Shown piece by piece: positions 1 through 6,983 of a stretch of 21,907 bases of DNA. The notes below the pieces were generated by a model. That model saw only the letters and a program-made list of their open reading frames with translations. It had not been told where the DNA came from and searched no databases. The stretch lies in NCBI GenBank assembly GCA_049613665.1, contig JBMZCV010000076.1, forward strand, positions 1 through 21,907, written 5' to 3'. The first letter of the stretch is position 1; the number at the start of each line of letters is the position of its first letter. The position numbers and the translations under genes were made by a program. Origin of the DNA: JBMZCV01 sp049613665. Its GTDB lineage: Bacteria; Bacteroidota; Bacteroidia; Chitinophagales; UBA2359.

Positions 1-110
1 ATATTAACTACTGCTTGTTATAAAAATGAACACCCAAATTGTCAGAGAACCAAAACAATTAACTAAGTAGTTAACAATTTTCAGTTGAATAAAAAAACAC
101 CTTTTGGTAA

Positions 111-290
111 GGGAAACATACTATTTTTCAGTTCAAAAGGCCATTAAATTTAAAAGCATTGGCCGCCTTAGCCAGATGTGAGAAATGACATATTTCTAAA
201 ACTACGATAGCTCATAATTTTTTAGATTTGACAGTTTTGGCTAAAAAATATGTCATTTCTTTCTTGTTGAACTATTGGTATATCAAACGT
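111..290 (+). repeat. Dispersed MITE-like repeat, copy A (diverged interior)
   Basis: The left end, from GGGAAACATA at 111 to about 143, is nearly identical to the copies at 8209 and 9870. After it the sequence diverges, then carries its own perfect 15-bp inverted repeat (181-195 with 246-260). It ends with GAACTATTG (269-277), which also occurs near the right end of the 8209 copy. The first 110 bases of the window hold only a short palindrome (59-74, TTAACTA arms). From about 290 to 341 there is an A-rich leader that runs into the decarboxylase start. A TAGATTTG at 223-230 resembles a Bacteroidota -7 element but has no matching -33. No gene is visible in 1-341. Confidence 0.6.
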
Positions 291-341
291 TAAAAAAACA
301 ACTTTCAAAAACCAAGCACTAAAAACTTAAAACTAGAAAAA

Positions 342-2186
342 ATGGCTTATCAATGCACAGAAGATTGTTTGCTAGATTTGGAACGCAACGGACATTTAGT
401 CAGAATAAAAGAGGAGGTTTCAGCAGACTTAGAAATGGCCGCCATTCATCGCAGAGTGTATGACGCAAACGGGCCTGCTATTTGGTTTGAAAATATCAAA
501 AACTGCCAATTTCCTGCTGCTTCCAATCTTTTCGGTACGATGGAAAGAAGCCGTTTTATCTTTCGCCATCGTCTAGCTGCCGTGAAAAAGCTAGTTAGTC
601 TAAAAGCCGACCCAAGTGCTTTATTCAAAAATCCATTGTCGTATTTGTCATTGCCAGCCGTAGGTTTTTCGGCTTTGCCACTAAAAGCGAGATTGCGAAA
701 ACCTGTTTTGTATGCCGAAACTACGATTGATAAATTGCCTTTAGTAAAGTGCTGGCCAAATGATGGTGGTGCTTTTGTCACTTTGCCGCAAGTATATTCG
801 GAAGATGTAGAAAATCTTGGCGTTATGAAATCCAATTTGGGCATGTATCGCATACAACTCAATGGAAATGAATATGTTATAAATAAAGAAATAGGCTTAC
901 ATTACCAAATTCACAGAGGAATAGGCGTGCATCAAAGCAAAGCAAATGCACGAAATCAGCCTTTGAAAGTGAGCATTTTTGTAGGAGGGCCGCCAGCCAA
1001 TACACTTGCTGCCGTTATGCCTTTGCCCGAAGGATTGCCCGAAGTAGCTTTCGCAGGGGCATTGTCGGGACGCAATTTCCGATACACTTATCGAGATGGA
1101 TTTTGTGTAGCCACCGATGCCGATTTTGTGATTACAGGCGAAATTTATCCGAATGAAAATAAGCCAGAAGGGCCATTTGGCGACCATTTGGGTTATTATA
1201 GCCTCACACACGATTTTCCGCTATTGAAAGTGCATAAGGTTTATCATAGAAAAAATGCGATTTGGCCGTTTACCGTAGTTGGACGACCTCCACAAGAAGA
1301 TACGAGCTTTGGAGCTTTGATTCACGACATTACAGGAGCGGTTATTCCTAGCGAATTGCCAGGTCTTCATGCTGTAAATGCGGTTGATGAAGCAGGTGTT
1401 CATCCTTTGTTACTAGCTATCGGAAGTGAGCGTTATACGCCGTATTATAAAGAACGCAAGCCGCAAGAAATTTTAACTATCGCCAACCATATTTTAGGTT
1501 TTGGGCAAATGTCTTTGGCAAAATACTTGCTCATTGTAGCGAAAGAAGACAATCCAGATTTAGATATTCACCATATTGACGACTTTTTAATACATTTGTT
1601 AGAAAGAATAGATTGGAGGAGGGATTTGCATTTTCAAACCAATACAACCATAGATACACTAGATTATAGTGGTACAGGCTTGAATACAGGTTCGAAAGTG
1701 GTAATGGCAGCAGCAGGCGAGAAAAAGCGAAGTTTAGCGACCGAATTACCGATTGATTTTCGTTTGCCAAATGGTTTTTCAAAGCCGAAAGTCGTTTTAA
1801 ATGGCATTTTAGCTATTCAAGCACCCAAATTTACAGATGCAAAAACAGCAAGCTTACAAATAGAACGATTAGCTCAAACACTAGAACAGTATGGAATAGA
1901 AAAAATGCAAACTTTTCCGCTTATAGTTGCGACAGACGATAGCGAATTTGTAGCTCATTCACTCGCAAATTTCCTCTGGACAACTTTCACACGCAGCAAT
2001 CCATCACATGACATTTACGGAGTAGCTTCCGAAACAAAGCACAAACATTGGGGTTGCAAAGGTTCGTTGATTATAGACACACGCATCAAGCCACATCACG
2101 CACCACCATTGATAGAAGATGCGAAAACAGAAAGAAAAGTAGATAAATTGGGCGAAAAAGGCGGCTCTTTATATGGAATTATTTAA
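342..2186 (+). CDS. UbiD family decarboxylase (menaquinone-type, 614 aa)
   Basis: This is a prenylated-FMN-dependent (de)carboxylase of the UbiD family. The signature E276-G-P-F-G-D-H-L-G-Y-Y286 is the family's most conserved motif; E276 and D281 sit where the two catalytic acids of Aspergillus Fdc1 lie. N165 and R170 keep the Asn-x4-Arg spacing of the cofactor/metal site. At 614 aa it is longer than proteobacterial UbiD (about 490) and matches the long subfamily that Bacteroidota and Actinobacteria use in the futalosine menaquinone route; that pathway assignment is inference. There is no signal peptide, so it should be cytosolic. It needs a UbiX-type flavin prenyltransferase, which is not in the window. 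The ATG follows an A-rich leader with no Shine-Dalgarno site. It appears to be a single-gene unit, because the next gene is convergent. Confidence 0.93.
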   Translation: MAYQCTEDCLLDLERNGHLVRIKEEVSADLEMAAIHRRVYDANGPAIWFENIKNCQFPAASNLFGTMERSRFIFRHRLAAVKKLVSLKADPSALFKNPLSYLSLPAVGFSALPLKARLRKPVLYAETTIDKLPLVKCWPNDGGAFVTLPQVYSEDVENLGVMKSNLGMYRIQLNGNEYVINKEIGLHYQIHRGIGVHQSKANARNQPLKVSIFVGGPPANTLAAVMPLPEGLPEVAFAGALSGRNFRYTYRDGFCVATDADFVITGEIYPNENKPEGPFGDHLGYYSLTHDFPLLKVHKVYHRKNAIWPFTVVGRPPQEDTSFGALIHDITGAVIPSELPGLHAVNAVDEAGVHPLLLAIGSERYTPYYKERKPQEILTIANHILGFGQMSLAKYLLIVAKEDNPDLDIHHIDDFLIHLLERIDWRRDLHFQTNTTIDTLDYSGTGLNTGSKVVMAAAGEKKRSLATELPIDFRLPNGFSKPKVVLNGILAIQAPKFTDAKTASLQIERLAQTLEQYGIEKMQTFPLIVATDDSEFVAHSLANFLWTTFTRSNPSHDIYGVASETKHKHWGCKGSLIIDTRIKPHHAPPLIEDAKTERKVDKLGEKGGSLYGII

Positions 2187-2390
2187 TTGTTATGAAAAAA
2201 ATAAGTTAAAAAGCTAAATGTTATTTTGTTTTTTTAGAGAAAAAAGCTGGAAATGGGAGAGACGTTAGATAATGAATTTGTTTTAAGGCAACATTTGCCA
2301 CCCTGCTTTAAAAAACAGGGCTATTGAGACAAAAAAACATGCAACAACAATAGATAACAGTAAAAATACAAAGTTTGAAATTAAAAACTA

Positions 2391-2876
2391 TTAAATATCT
2401 ATTTCATCATCAATTAAACTAAGTGGTCGGTTGATGCCTTCTTCTAGCGAAATAAAAGTTTCGGTACGTTGAATACCTTTGATGCGTTGAATTTTATCGT
2501 GCAACACATCTTTCAAGTGATTGGTGTCTCTACAAATAATTTTCGCAAAAATACTATATGTCCCTGTTGTGTAGTGCAAGCCGACAACTTCTTTTATAGC
2601 TCTCAATTCCTCCACAACATTACTGTACATAGAGCTTTGTTGCAAATAAATGCCTAAATAAGAAGTAACATCATAGCCCAAACGCTCGTGATTCACGATA
2701 AGCTGATGTCGCTTGATAATGCCCATTTGCTCCATTTTTTTCATTCTCACATGAACTGTTCCAGGAGAAACAAACAAAGCTTCGCCGATTTTTGTATAAG
2801 GGACTTTTGCATCTTCCATCAAGATAGATAAAATCTGCAAATCTAATTTGTCAATTTCTAAATTTTTATTGGTCAT
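2391..2876 (-). CDS. Lrp/AsnC family transcriptional regulator
   Basis: The protein starts MTNKNLEIDKLDLQILSILM, the typical beginning of an Lrp/AsnC winged helix (LDLQILSIL ... PYTKIGEALFVSPGTVHVRM ... MGIIK). A RAM ligand-binding and oligomerisation domain follows (about residues 70-140, with V-V-G-L-H-Y-T-T-G-T-Y). At 161 aa it has the normal family length. An upstream ATG at 2930 would add 18 residues, but I prefer 2876. The family usually begins close to this point, and a TATTTTTG -7-like element lies between the two ATGs, about 24 bases before 2876. The gene converges on the UbiD gene with 204 bases between stops and is oriented away from the beta-barrel gene's promoter. Target genes and ligand (often an amino acid) cannot be told from sequence. 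Confidence 0.92.
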   Translation of the reverse strand: MTNKNLEIDKLDLQILSILMEDAKVPYTKIGEALFVSPGTVHVRMKKMEQMGIIKRHQLIVNHERLGYDVTSYLGIYLQQSSMYSNVVEELRAIKEVVGLHYTTGTYSIFAKIICRDTNHLKDVLHDKIQRIKGIQRTETFISLEEGINRPLSLIDDEIDI

Positions 2877-2899
2877 ACCTATTCTTTTTTCGTTATTCG

Positions 2900-2907
2900 C
2901 AAAAATA
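2900..2907 (-). promoter_or_regulatory. Candidate -7 element for the Lrp/AsnC gene
   Basis: Read on the minus strand this is TATTTTTG, an exact match to the Bacteroidota sigma-A -7 consensus TAnnTTTG. Twenty bases upstream is TATG instead of TTTG, so the -33 half is weak. Transcription would begin close to 2893, leaving a short A-rich leader before the ATG at 2876. Confidence 0.35.
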
Positions 2908-3003
2908 ACAATATTTTTTGTTTTGTTCATAAATTTTTACTTTTTCTAAATTCTAAACAAAAAAGCCGTATTTCGATAAAATGAGATAATTAAATTTATA
3001 GCC

Positions 3004-3098
3004 TATTTTGTCTTATAATTTATATTATGTTAAATAGAGTTTTGGCTTTTCTCCGAACTCATGCCCTTTTTCAGAAAATTTGATGGTAAGACAAAATA
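3004..3098. repeat. 12-bp inverted repeat pair bounding 95 bases
   Basis: TATTTTGTCTTA (3004-3015) is the exact reverse complement of TAAGACAAAATA (3087-3098). The 71 bases between them encode nothing obvious. The pair lies between the Lrp/AsnC gene and the terminator of the beta-barrel gene. It may be the ends of a small non-autonomous element, but no second copy is present in the window. Confidence 0.35.
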
Positions 3099-3136
3099 AG
3101 TTGTGATAGAGACTATAACACTAAAGCAGATTTTAT

Positions 3137-3184
3137 TCTACAAAAAAAGCGATTAAGAACAATCTTAATCGCTTTTTTTGTAGA
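3137..3184 (-). terminator. Perfect 22-bp stem, 4-base loop terminator
   Basis: The arms 3137-3158 and 3163-3184 are perfect reverse complements, with loop ACAA at 3159-3162. Each arm includes a run of seven A or T, so a U-run forms in the RNA on either strand. The hairpin begins 11 bases past the stop of the minus-strand beta-barrel gene and is best read as its rho-independent terminator. Confidence 0.85.
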
Positions 3185-3195
3185 AATCGCTCGAA

Positions 3196-3870
3196 TTACT
3201 TATCATCGTAATAATAATCATTGTTGGGTCTTCCAAAACTATACCCTACCGAAAATTTAAGCACTCTATTTTTAAGTGTTATAATTTGGTCATTATAAAT
3301 ATTGACCAAACCGACATCATAAGAAACCTCCAATGTAGTCATTTTGAGTTGAATACCTGCTCCAAACGTCAAGCCTGTATCTAGTTGTTTATAATCAGTG
3401 CCTTTGCCAAGCCCAAAAGAAGACTTTTCTACTGTTTTAGCTTGTTTTGCGATACAAGTTCTCCCATTCACGCCAAAACCAATATAAGGGCCAGCCATTA
3501 CAGACAATTTCGTTTCCTTGTACTCTCCTACTGCACGATTCGCCTTCAACAATAAAGGAAATTCAAGATAATAAATTTTTGTGCTTGTTCTTTTAGAAAT
3601 AGCTGGATAAGCAGTAACAAACAACAATCCTTTAGTTGTCAATAAAACAGAAGGCTCAATAGAAAGATAAGTGTTGATTGGAATATCGACATCTGCACCT
3701 AAATGAAATCCGATATTGGTTTTATAAGTGCCAATTGTGACATCGTTTTTTTCCGATACATTCATAAAATTTGCTCCTCCTTTTATTTCAAAAGTTTGTG
3801 CCAATGTTGCTTTGTGACAACACAAAAAAGAGATGCAAAAAATGCAGAAAAACTGAATTAAAGTTTTCAT
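3196..3870 (-). CDS. Outer-membrane beta-barrel protein (PorT/OmpW-like size class)
   Basis: A predicted signal peptide (residues 1-24, cleavage after TLA before QTFEIKGG) is followed by about 200 residues of alternating amphipathic strands rich in G, Y and aromatic residues: FEIKGGANF, KTNIGFHLGADVDIP, YLSIEPSVLLTTKG, SVMAGPYIGFGVNG, LTFGAGIQLKM, LEVSYDVGLVNI, VLKFSVGYSFGR. This is the pattern of the small outer-membrane beta-barrel ('porin family', PF13568/PF13505-like) proteins abundant in Bacteroidota. The barrel should close with the last strand VLKFSVGYSFG, leaving a short acidic and tyrosine-rich tail. No enzymatic motif is seen and the specific role is unknown. The gene has its own promoter candidate and terminator, so it is probably monocistronic. 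Confidence 0.85.
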   Translation of the reverse strand: MKTLIQFFCIFCISFLCCHKATLAQTFEIKGGANFMNVSEKNDVTIGTYKTNIGFHLGADVDIPINTYLSIEPSVLLTTKGLLFVTAYPAISKRTSTKIYYLEFPLLLKANRAVGEYKETKLSVMAGPYIGFGVNGRTCIAKQAKTVEKSSFGLGKGTDYKQLDTGLTFGAGIQLKMTTLEVSYDVGLVNIYNDQIITLKNRVLKFSVGYSFGRPNNDYYYDDK

Positions 3871-3901
3871 AATATTTTTTTGGTTATTAAAAATAGTAGG
3901 C

Positions 3902-3933
3902 TAAAGATATAAAGCATTTTTTTAATTAACAAA
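3902..3933 (-). promoter_or_regulatory. Candidate promoter of the beta-barrel gene
   Basis: On the minus strand, TTTG (3933-3930) is followed after 20 bases by TATCTTTA (3909-3902). This is one mismatch from the Bacteroidota consensus TTTG-N19/20-TAnnTTTG. Transcription would start roughly 25 bases before the ATG at 3870. Confidence 0.5.
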
Positions 3934-3986
3934 TAAATCACGTCTTAAAAAAAGGAATAATAGTGAATGTAAATTACCGACTTTTT

Positions 3987-4099
3987 GTTACTGCGAGGCA
4001 CGAAGCAGTCCAGAATGATAAGCAGCAGATATGAAGCTAAACGACATTTTATCGTCTTCGGCATAGTGTTAGATTGCTTCACAGGCTCGCAAGGACAAA
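3987..4099. repeat. REP-like imperfect stem-loop element, left flank of TIR cassette
   Basis: The outer arms are imperfect reverse complements: GTTACTGCGAGGCACGAAGC at the left, and GATTGCTTCACAGGCTCGC followed by AAGGACAAA at the right. This is the widely scattered 'GTCATTGCGAG...GAAGCAATC' type of intergenic repeat. Bases 3991-4011 are the exact reverse complement of 6720-6740 in the second copy on the other side of the cassette. The rest of the 3871-4225 gap holds a promoter candidate for the beta-barrel gene and AT-rich sequence; no gene is visible. Confidence 0.8.
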
Positions 4100-4225
4100 A
4101 TGTAAAAAATGTATTTGTGACAATGTATTGTTATTTTTAAAGAGTGAAATTTTATTACGAATAAAGCATAAAACTGTAACATTCCTTTGCCCAACTCATT
4201 GTTTTTTGATATTTTTATGCTCAAT

Positions 4226-4399
4226 ATGGAAAACGCCCCAAAACATATCAACATTTTCATTTTTTATGAGGAGGAATATGGCGAGGCATATAGCAAAGAT
4301 TTACAGGAGTATTTCCCACAAATACTGAAAGACAAAGCGATTATTTTTGATATAGGAAAAATAATCGCTTTGTCTTTCAGTATGGGAAAAGTGCAATAA
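4226..4399 (+). pseudogene. N-terminal half of a TIR domain, cut off by a frameshift
   Basis: From the ATG at 4226 the translation (MENAPKHINIFIFYEEEYG and on through LKDKAIIFDIGKI) is the first half of a bacterial TIR_2 domain: strand A, the helix, then the '..I.D..KI' segment. The frame runs out at a TAA (4397-4399) after residues that do not fit a TIR domain. The second half of the domain (WEKCNKSLKKADVIILLID) continues in the +1 frame. The change must fall in about 4365-4396, because a stop at 4362 closes the downstream frame. Removing one base there would give a single protein of about 603 aa. A TTTG-N20-TATTTTTA promoter candidate spans 4186-4217, almost touching the ATG. An earlier in-frame ATG at 4217 is possible. 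Confidence 0.7.
4325..4380. repeat. Perfect 24-bp inverted repeat inside the TIR coding region
   Basis: Arms 4325-4348 and 4357-4380 are exact reverse complements around the 8-base loop GATATAGG (4349-4356). The left arm encodes plausible TIR-domain sequence (LKDKAIIF). The right arm carries a stop in the downstream frame and no recognisable TIR sequence, so the right arm appears to be the derived one. There is no U-run after it, so a terminator is unlikely. Confidence 0.95.
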
Positions 4400-4403
4400 A
4401 TCT

Positions 4404-6038
4404 TTGAAAAAAGCTGATGTCATAATATTGCTCATCGATGCAAAGATGCTCAATCATAAGTATTATAAAAATGAAATAACAGCACACCTTCTGAAAAACG
4501 AAGGCAAATTGCTCGTGCAGCCTATCTTGATGCGAAGCTGTTTGTATGAATATGATGCTTATTTGAAAAAACATCAGGAATATCTTAAACAAAATTTTCC
4601 GATAGGCTTGTTAGAAATGCCAAAAGGAAAAAGAGGAGGTATTTATAAAAATATTGTAACAAGCATTACAGAAAATACGCTTGAAAAAAACGAATTAAGC
4701 AGAACAGATATTGCAAAAGAACAAAAACAAGAAACTAAAACAGAAAGTAAATCTGTAAAAGAAGAAAAAAGTACGAAAAAGGCTGTTTTCACGCTTGTAG
4801 CAGTATTAACTATGTTTTTAGTTGGATATTTATTCTTTTTTAAAAATGAGGAAACAAGGCCTACTCCACTTCCAGAGCCTCCGCAAAAAACAGAAGTAAC
4901 AAAAAACAAAAACGCTATTTTTTCTAAAAATGATGAAAAACGCCTAAATATTTTAATACTGCCTTTTGAAGACATAAATCAAAAAGAATACGAAGCTAAT
5001 GATTGTATAGGAAGAAACATTCAAATCAGTATTACAGATATTGCTGCTAACAAAATGGGTGATTTAACACTAAAAGCAAATGCCATATATGCAGATACGA
5101 TTAAGCGGACAGAAACACCAACACAAGCAAGAATAAAACAAAAACAACATCATGCAGATGTTTTGATTTATGGTTTGGCAAAAGATGTAGAAGAGAACTG
5201 CACAGGTGCAAAAATGTGTTTTCACTATGAAATAAGCGATTTTTTAGTGAAACAAGCCAATGCAAATGTCGATGAAACCGTAAAAGCAAGTGAATTTAAC
5301 CGAAACTATACAGAACGGCTAAATCCTAGTGAGCTAAACGCAAGCAAAGTAAAAATGGGTAATGTAGGTTTAGAATATTTTATAAGAGCTTTTACACAGA
5401 TAAAAGGTGGTGATATAAATGGTGGCTTGGCGAGCTTAGGCAAAAAAGATACTATAGGTTTAGCAAATCAAGAAAAAGCAGAACAGTATTATAATGAAGC
5501 TTTGGTAGCTTATAAGTTTGCACAGTATGATAAAACATTGGAAGCTTTAAATAAAGCTATTAAACTAAAGCCAGATGAAGTTAAATTTTACAATATTAGA
5601 GGAATTGCTTATAGTGATTTAGGCAAACACGAGAAGGCTATTGAGGATTATGATAAGGCTATTTCCTTAGACGAAAATGATGCAAAGGTTTATAACAATC
5701 GAGGAATTGCTTATTATGATTTAGGCAAACACGAGAAGGCTATTGAGGATTATGATAAGGCTATTTCCTTAGACGAAAATGATGCAAAGGTTTATAACAA
5801 TCGAGGAATTGCTTATTATGATTTAAGAAAATATATAATGATGGCGGAAAATGTAAATGATATTTCAATTTATAGTTATGGAGGGGCTGTTTGTACTTTA
5901 GGCAGTACTTATACATTAGAGAGATGTGAGCAAGCACTTCAAGATGCTAATAAATCCATTGAATTGAACCCTAAATATAAAGATGCTCAAAAACTAAAAA
6001 AACTCATTTTACAAGCATTAGAAAAACAAAAAAAGTAA
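4404..6038 (+). CDS. TIR (C-terminal half) - TM - FlgO/TolB-like - TPR protein, 5'-truncated by frameshift
   Basis: As it stands the frame opens at a TTG (4404) in the middle of a TIR domain. The upstream part is in another frame, so this is one piece of a broken or frameshifted gene. Residues 1-70 complete the TIR_2 fold (ADVIILLIDAKMLNHKYYKNE, then VQPILMRSCLYE). E24 sits where TIR NADases carry their catalytic glutamate. A charged linker leads to one transmembrane helix (about 127-146), preceded by lysines, so the TIR part should be cytoplasmic. Residues 161-285 (LNILILPFEDI ... IGRNIQISITDIA ... ADVLIYGLAKD) resemble the FlgO/TolB-N-like domain seen in TPR signalling proteins. TPRs occupy about 355-475, with a last half-repeat near 515-540. 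The secreted-protein gene follows after 39 bases and is probably co-transcribed. Confidence 0.82.
   Translation: MKKADVIILLIDAKMLNHKYYKNEITAHLLKNEGKLLVQPILMRSCLYEYDAYLKKHQEYLKQNFPIGLLEMPKGKRGGIYKNIVTSITENTLEKNELSRTDIAKEQKQETKTESKSVKEEKSTKKAVFTLVAVLTMFLVGYLFFFKNEETRPTPLPEPPQKTEVTKNKNAIFSKNDEKRLNILILPFEDINQKEYEANDCIGRNIQISITDIAANKMGDLTLKANAIYADTIKRTETPTQARIKQKQHHADVLIYGLAKDVEENCTGAKMCFHYEISDFLVKQANANVDETVKASEFNRNYTERLNPSELNASKVKMGNVGLEYFIRAFTQIKGGDINGGLASLGKKDTIGLANQEKAEQYYNEALVAYKFAQYDKTLEALNKAIKLKPDEVKFYNIRGIAYSDLGKHEKAIEDYDKAISLDENDAKVYNNRGIAYYDLGKHEKAIEDYDKAISLDENDAKVYNNRGIAYYDLRKYIMMAENVNDISIYSYGGAVCTLGSTYTLERCEQALQDANKSIELNPKYKDAQKLKKLILQALEKQKK
5601..5825 (+). repeat. 102-bp tandem direct repeat encoding TPR units
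   Basis: Copy 1 (5601-5702) and copy 2 (5703-5804) differ at only two adjacent bases, in the codons for AYSD versus AYYD. A third copy begins at 5805 and breaks off near 5825. One period is 34 codons, exactly one TPR. The near-identity points to a recent duplication. Confidence 0.95.
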
Positions 6039-6077
6039 CTTTCCCTCCACATTTCTATCAAAAAAGAAAAGAAAAAT

Positions 6078-6650
6078 ATGAAAACAATCATTTTGAGTAG
6101 TTTAATCATTTTCGCTTTGTTTACAAACACAAAGGAAGGCTTTGCACAAGACAAAGTAAATGAGGAGGAAAAAATAGTTTTGCAAGAGCAGGAGCTATTA
6201 GATGGAAAAGTAAAGATAGGCACACCAGAAAATTGGCGTTACCTCTCTCCTCGCATCAAGCGTATGACATTTCCGCAATATCGGCAGGCAGATGTCGTCA
6301 GTATGATAGATGCCTCCGCTTATTTGGTGGCACAGCACAGTATAGAGCCGCTCGAAAATGGCGATGTTGCTGTTTTGAATGAGCAGATAAAAAAGAATTT
6401 GGCTACCGAATTTGAAGACATCGTTTATCTAAAAAATGATGTCGCAAACATCAATGAGCAGAAAATAAGCTATTATGAATGTTTGGTAGAAGAAAAAAGC
6501 AGCTATATCTTGCAGTTTTACACCAATGTAGAAGGCTGTATGTTGGAAGTGAGAATAAAAGCGAAAGTAAAAAAGAAAAGCGAGGAGGAAATAAAGGCTT
6601 TTCGTAAGTTGGCTTCGCAAATGATGGAAAGTTTGATAATCGTGAATTAG
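6078..6650 (+). CDS. Secreted protein of unknown function (190 aa)
   Basis: An N-terminal signal peptide (about residues 1-23, ending GFA before QDKVNEEEK) precedes a roughly 165-residue soluble domain. The domain order is LLDGKVKIGTPENWRYLSP, a helix-rich middle, then YYECLVEEKSSYILQFYTNVEG and MLEVRIKAKVKKK, ending in an amphipathic helix. The alternation of 'YxxxLxEExSSYxLQFYxxVEG' with a final helix recalls PsbP/Mog1/DcrB-like folds, but the resemblance is too weak for a name. It follows the TIR-TPR gene by 39 bases on the same strand and is enclosed with it between two inverted REP-like elements. It is therefore most likely the operon partner of the TIR protein and would meet that protein's periplasmic TPR part. 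I do not recognise the family. Confidence 0.8.
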   Translation: MKTIILSSLIIFALFTNTKEGFAQDKVNEEEKIVLQEQELLDGKVKIGTPENWRYLSPRIKRMTFPQYRQADVVSMIDASAYLVAQHSIEPLENGDVAVLNEQIKKNLATEFEDIVYLKNDVANINEQKISYYECLVEEKSSYILQFYTNVEGCMLEVRIKAKVKKKSEEEIKAFRKLASQMMESLIIVN

Positions 6651-6666
6651 CTCAATTTTTTATGTC

Positions 6667-6750
6667 AATTTTGTCATTACGAGCTTGCGAAGTAATCTAA
6701 ACTCGCCTGACGAAATATTGGACTGCTTCGTGCCTCGCAGTGACAAAATT
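6667..6750. repeat. REP-like stem-loop element, right flank of TIR cassette
   Basis: The element begins AATTTTGTCATTACGAGCTT and ends with AATTTTGTCACTGCGAGGCA in reverse complement, so the 84 bases fold into a long imperfect hairpin. Its right arm (6720-6740) is the exact inverse of 3991-4011 in the other copy. It starts 17 bases after the stop of the secreted-protein gene and could also help end transcription or stabilise the mRNA. The remaining 6751-6983 holds AT-rich sequence with a TATTTTTG (-7-like) at 6869-6876 and no gene. Confidence 0.85.
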
Positions 6751-6983
6751 GGTAAAGATTTTCGTAATGACAATCTTATTTCACAAAAATGTAACTTAAA
6801 ACTGACTTTAAAGCATTAATAAACAGCTAAAAGTAAAGTAAACGACAGCATTTTTCAATTAAAAAGCTTATTTTTGTAGAACCGAAACGCTAAACGAATG
6901 GTTTTATTATTAGTCTAAGGTGTACAATTAAACCTTTTGCGTCTTTTTGCTTTCTTTTTTAAACAAATTCTAAATAAATAGTC

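Noticed and set aside
446..1782. Several minus-strand frames opposite the UbiD gene
   Set aside because: They are antisense shadows of a well-conserved enzyme gene, with no leader and no recognisable protein features.
2301..2320. CCCTG/CAGGG hairpin downstream of the UbiD gene
   Set aside because: Only five GC-rich pairs before a mismatch and no T-run next to it; not convincing as a terminator.
2877..2930. 18-residue N-terminal extension of the Lrp/AsnC regulator
   Set aside because: It lies beyond the usual family start, and a -7-like element falls within it, downstream of that ATG.
4187..4225. Upstream TTG start for the TIR fragment
   Set aside because: The extra residues do not belong to a TIR domain, and the TTG is part of the TTTG of the promoter candidate; ATG at 4226 (or 4217) fits better.
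4074..4328. 84-residue plus-strand frame starting inside the REP-like element
   Set aside because: It begins in a repeat, overlaps the real TIR frame, and encodes low-complexity cysteine- and histidine-rich sequence typical of a shadow frame.
4325..4380. Inverted repeat as a transcription terminator
   Set aside because: The stem is strong but no T-run follows it on either strand, and it lies within a coding domain.
5601..5825. CRISPR-like array
   Set aside because: The 102-base repeats are contiguous without spacers and are in-frame TPR codons.
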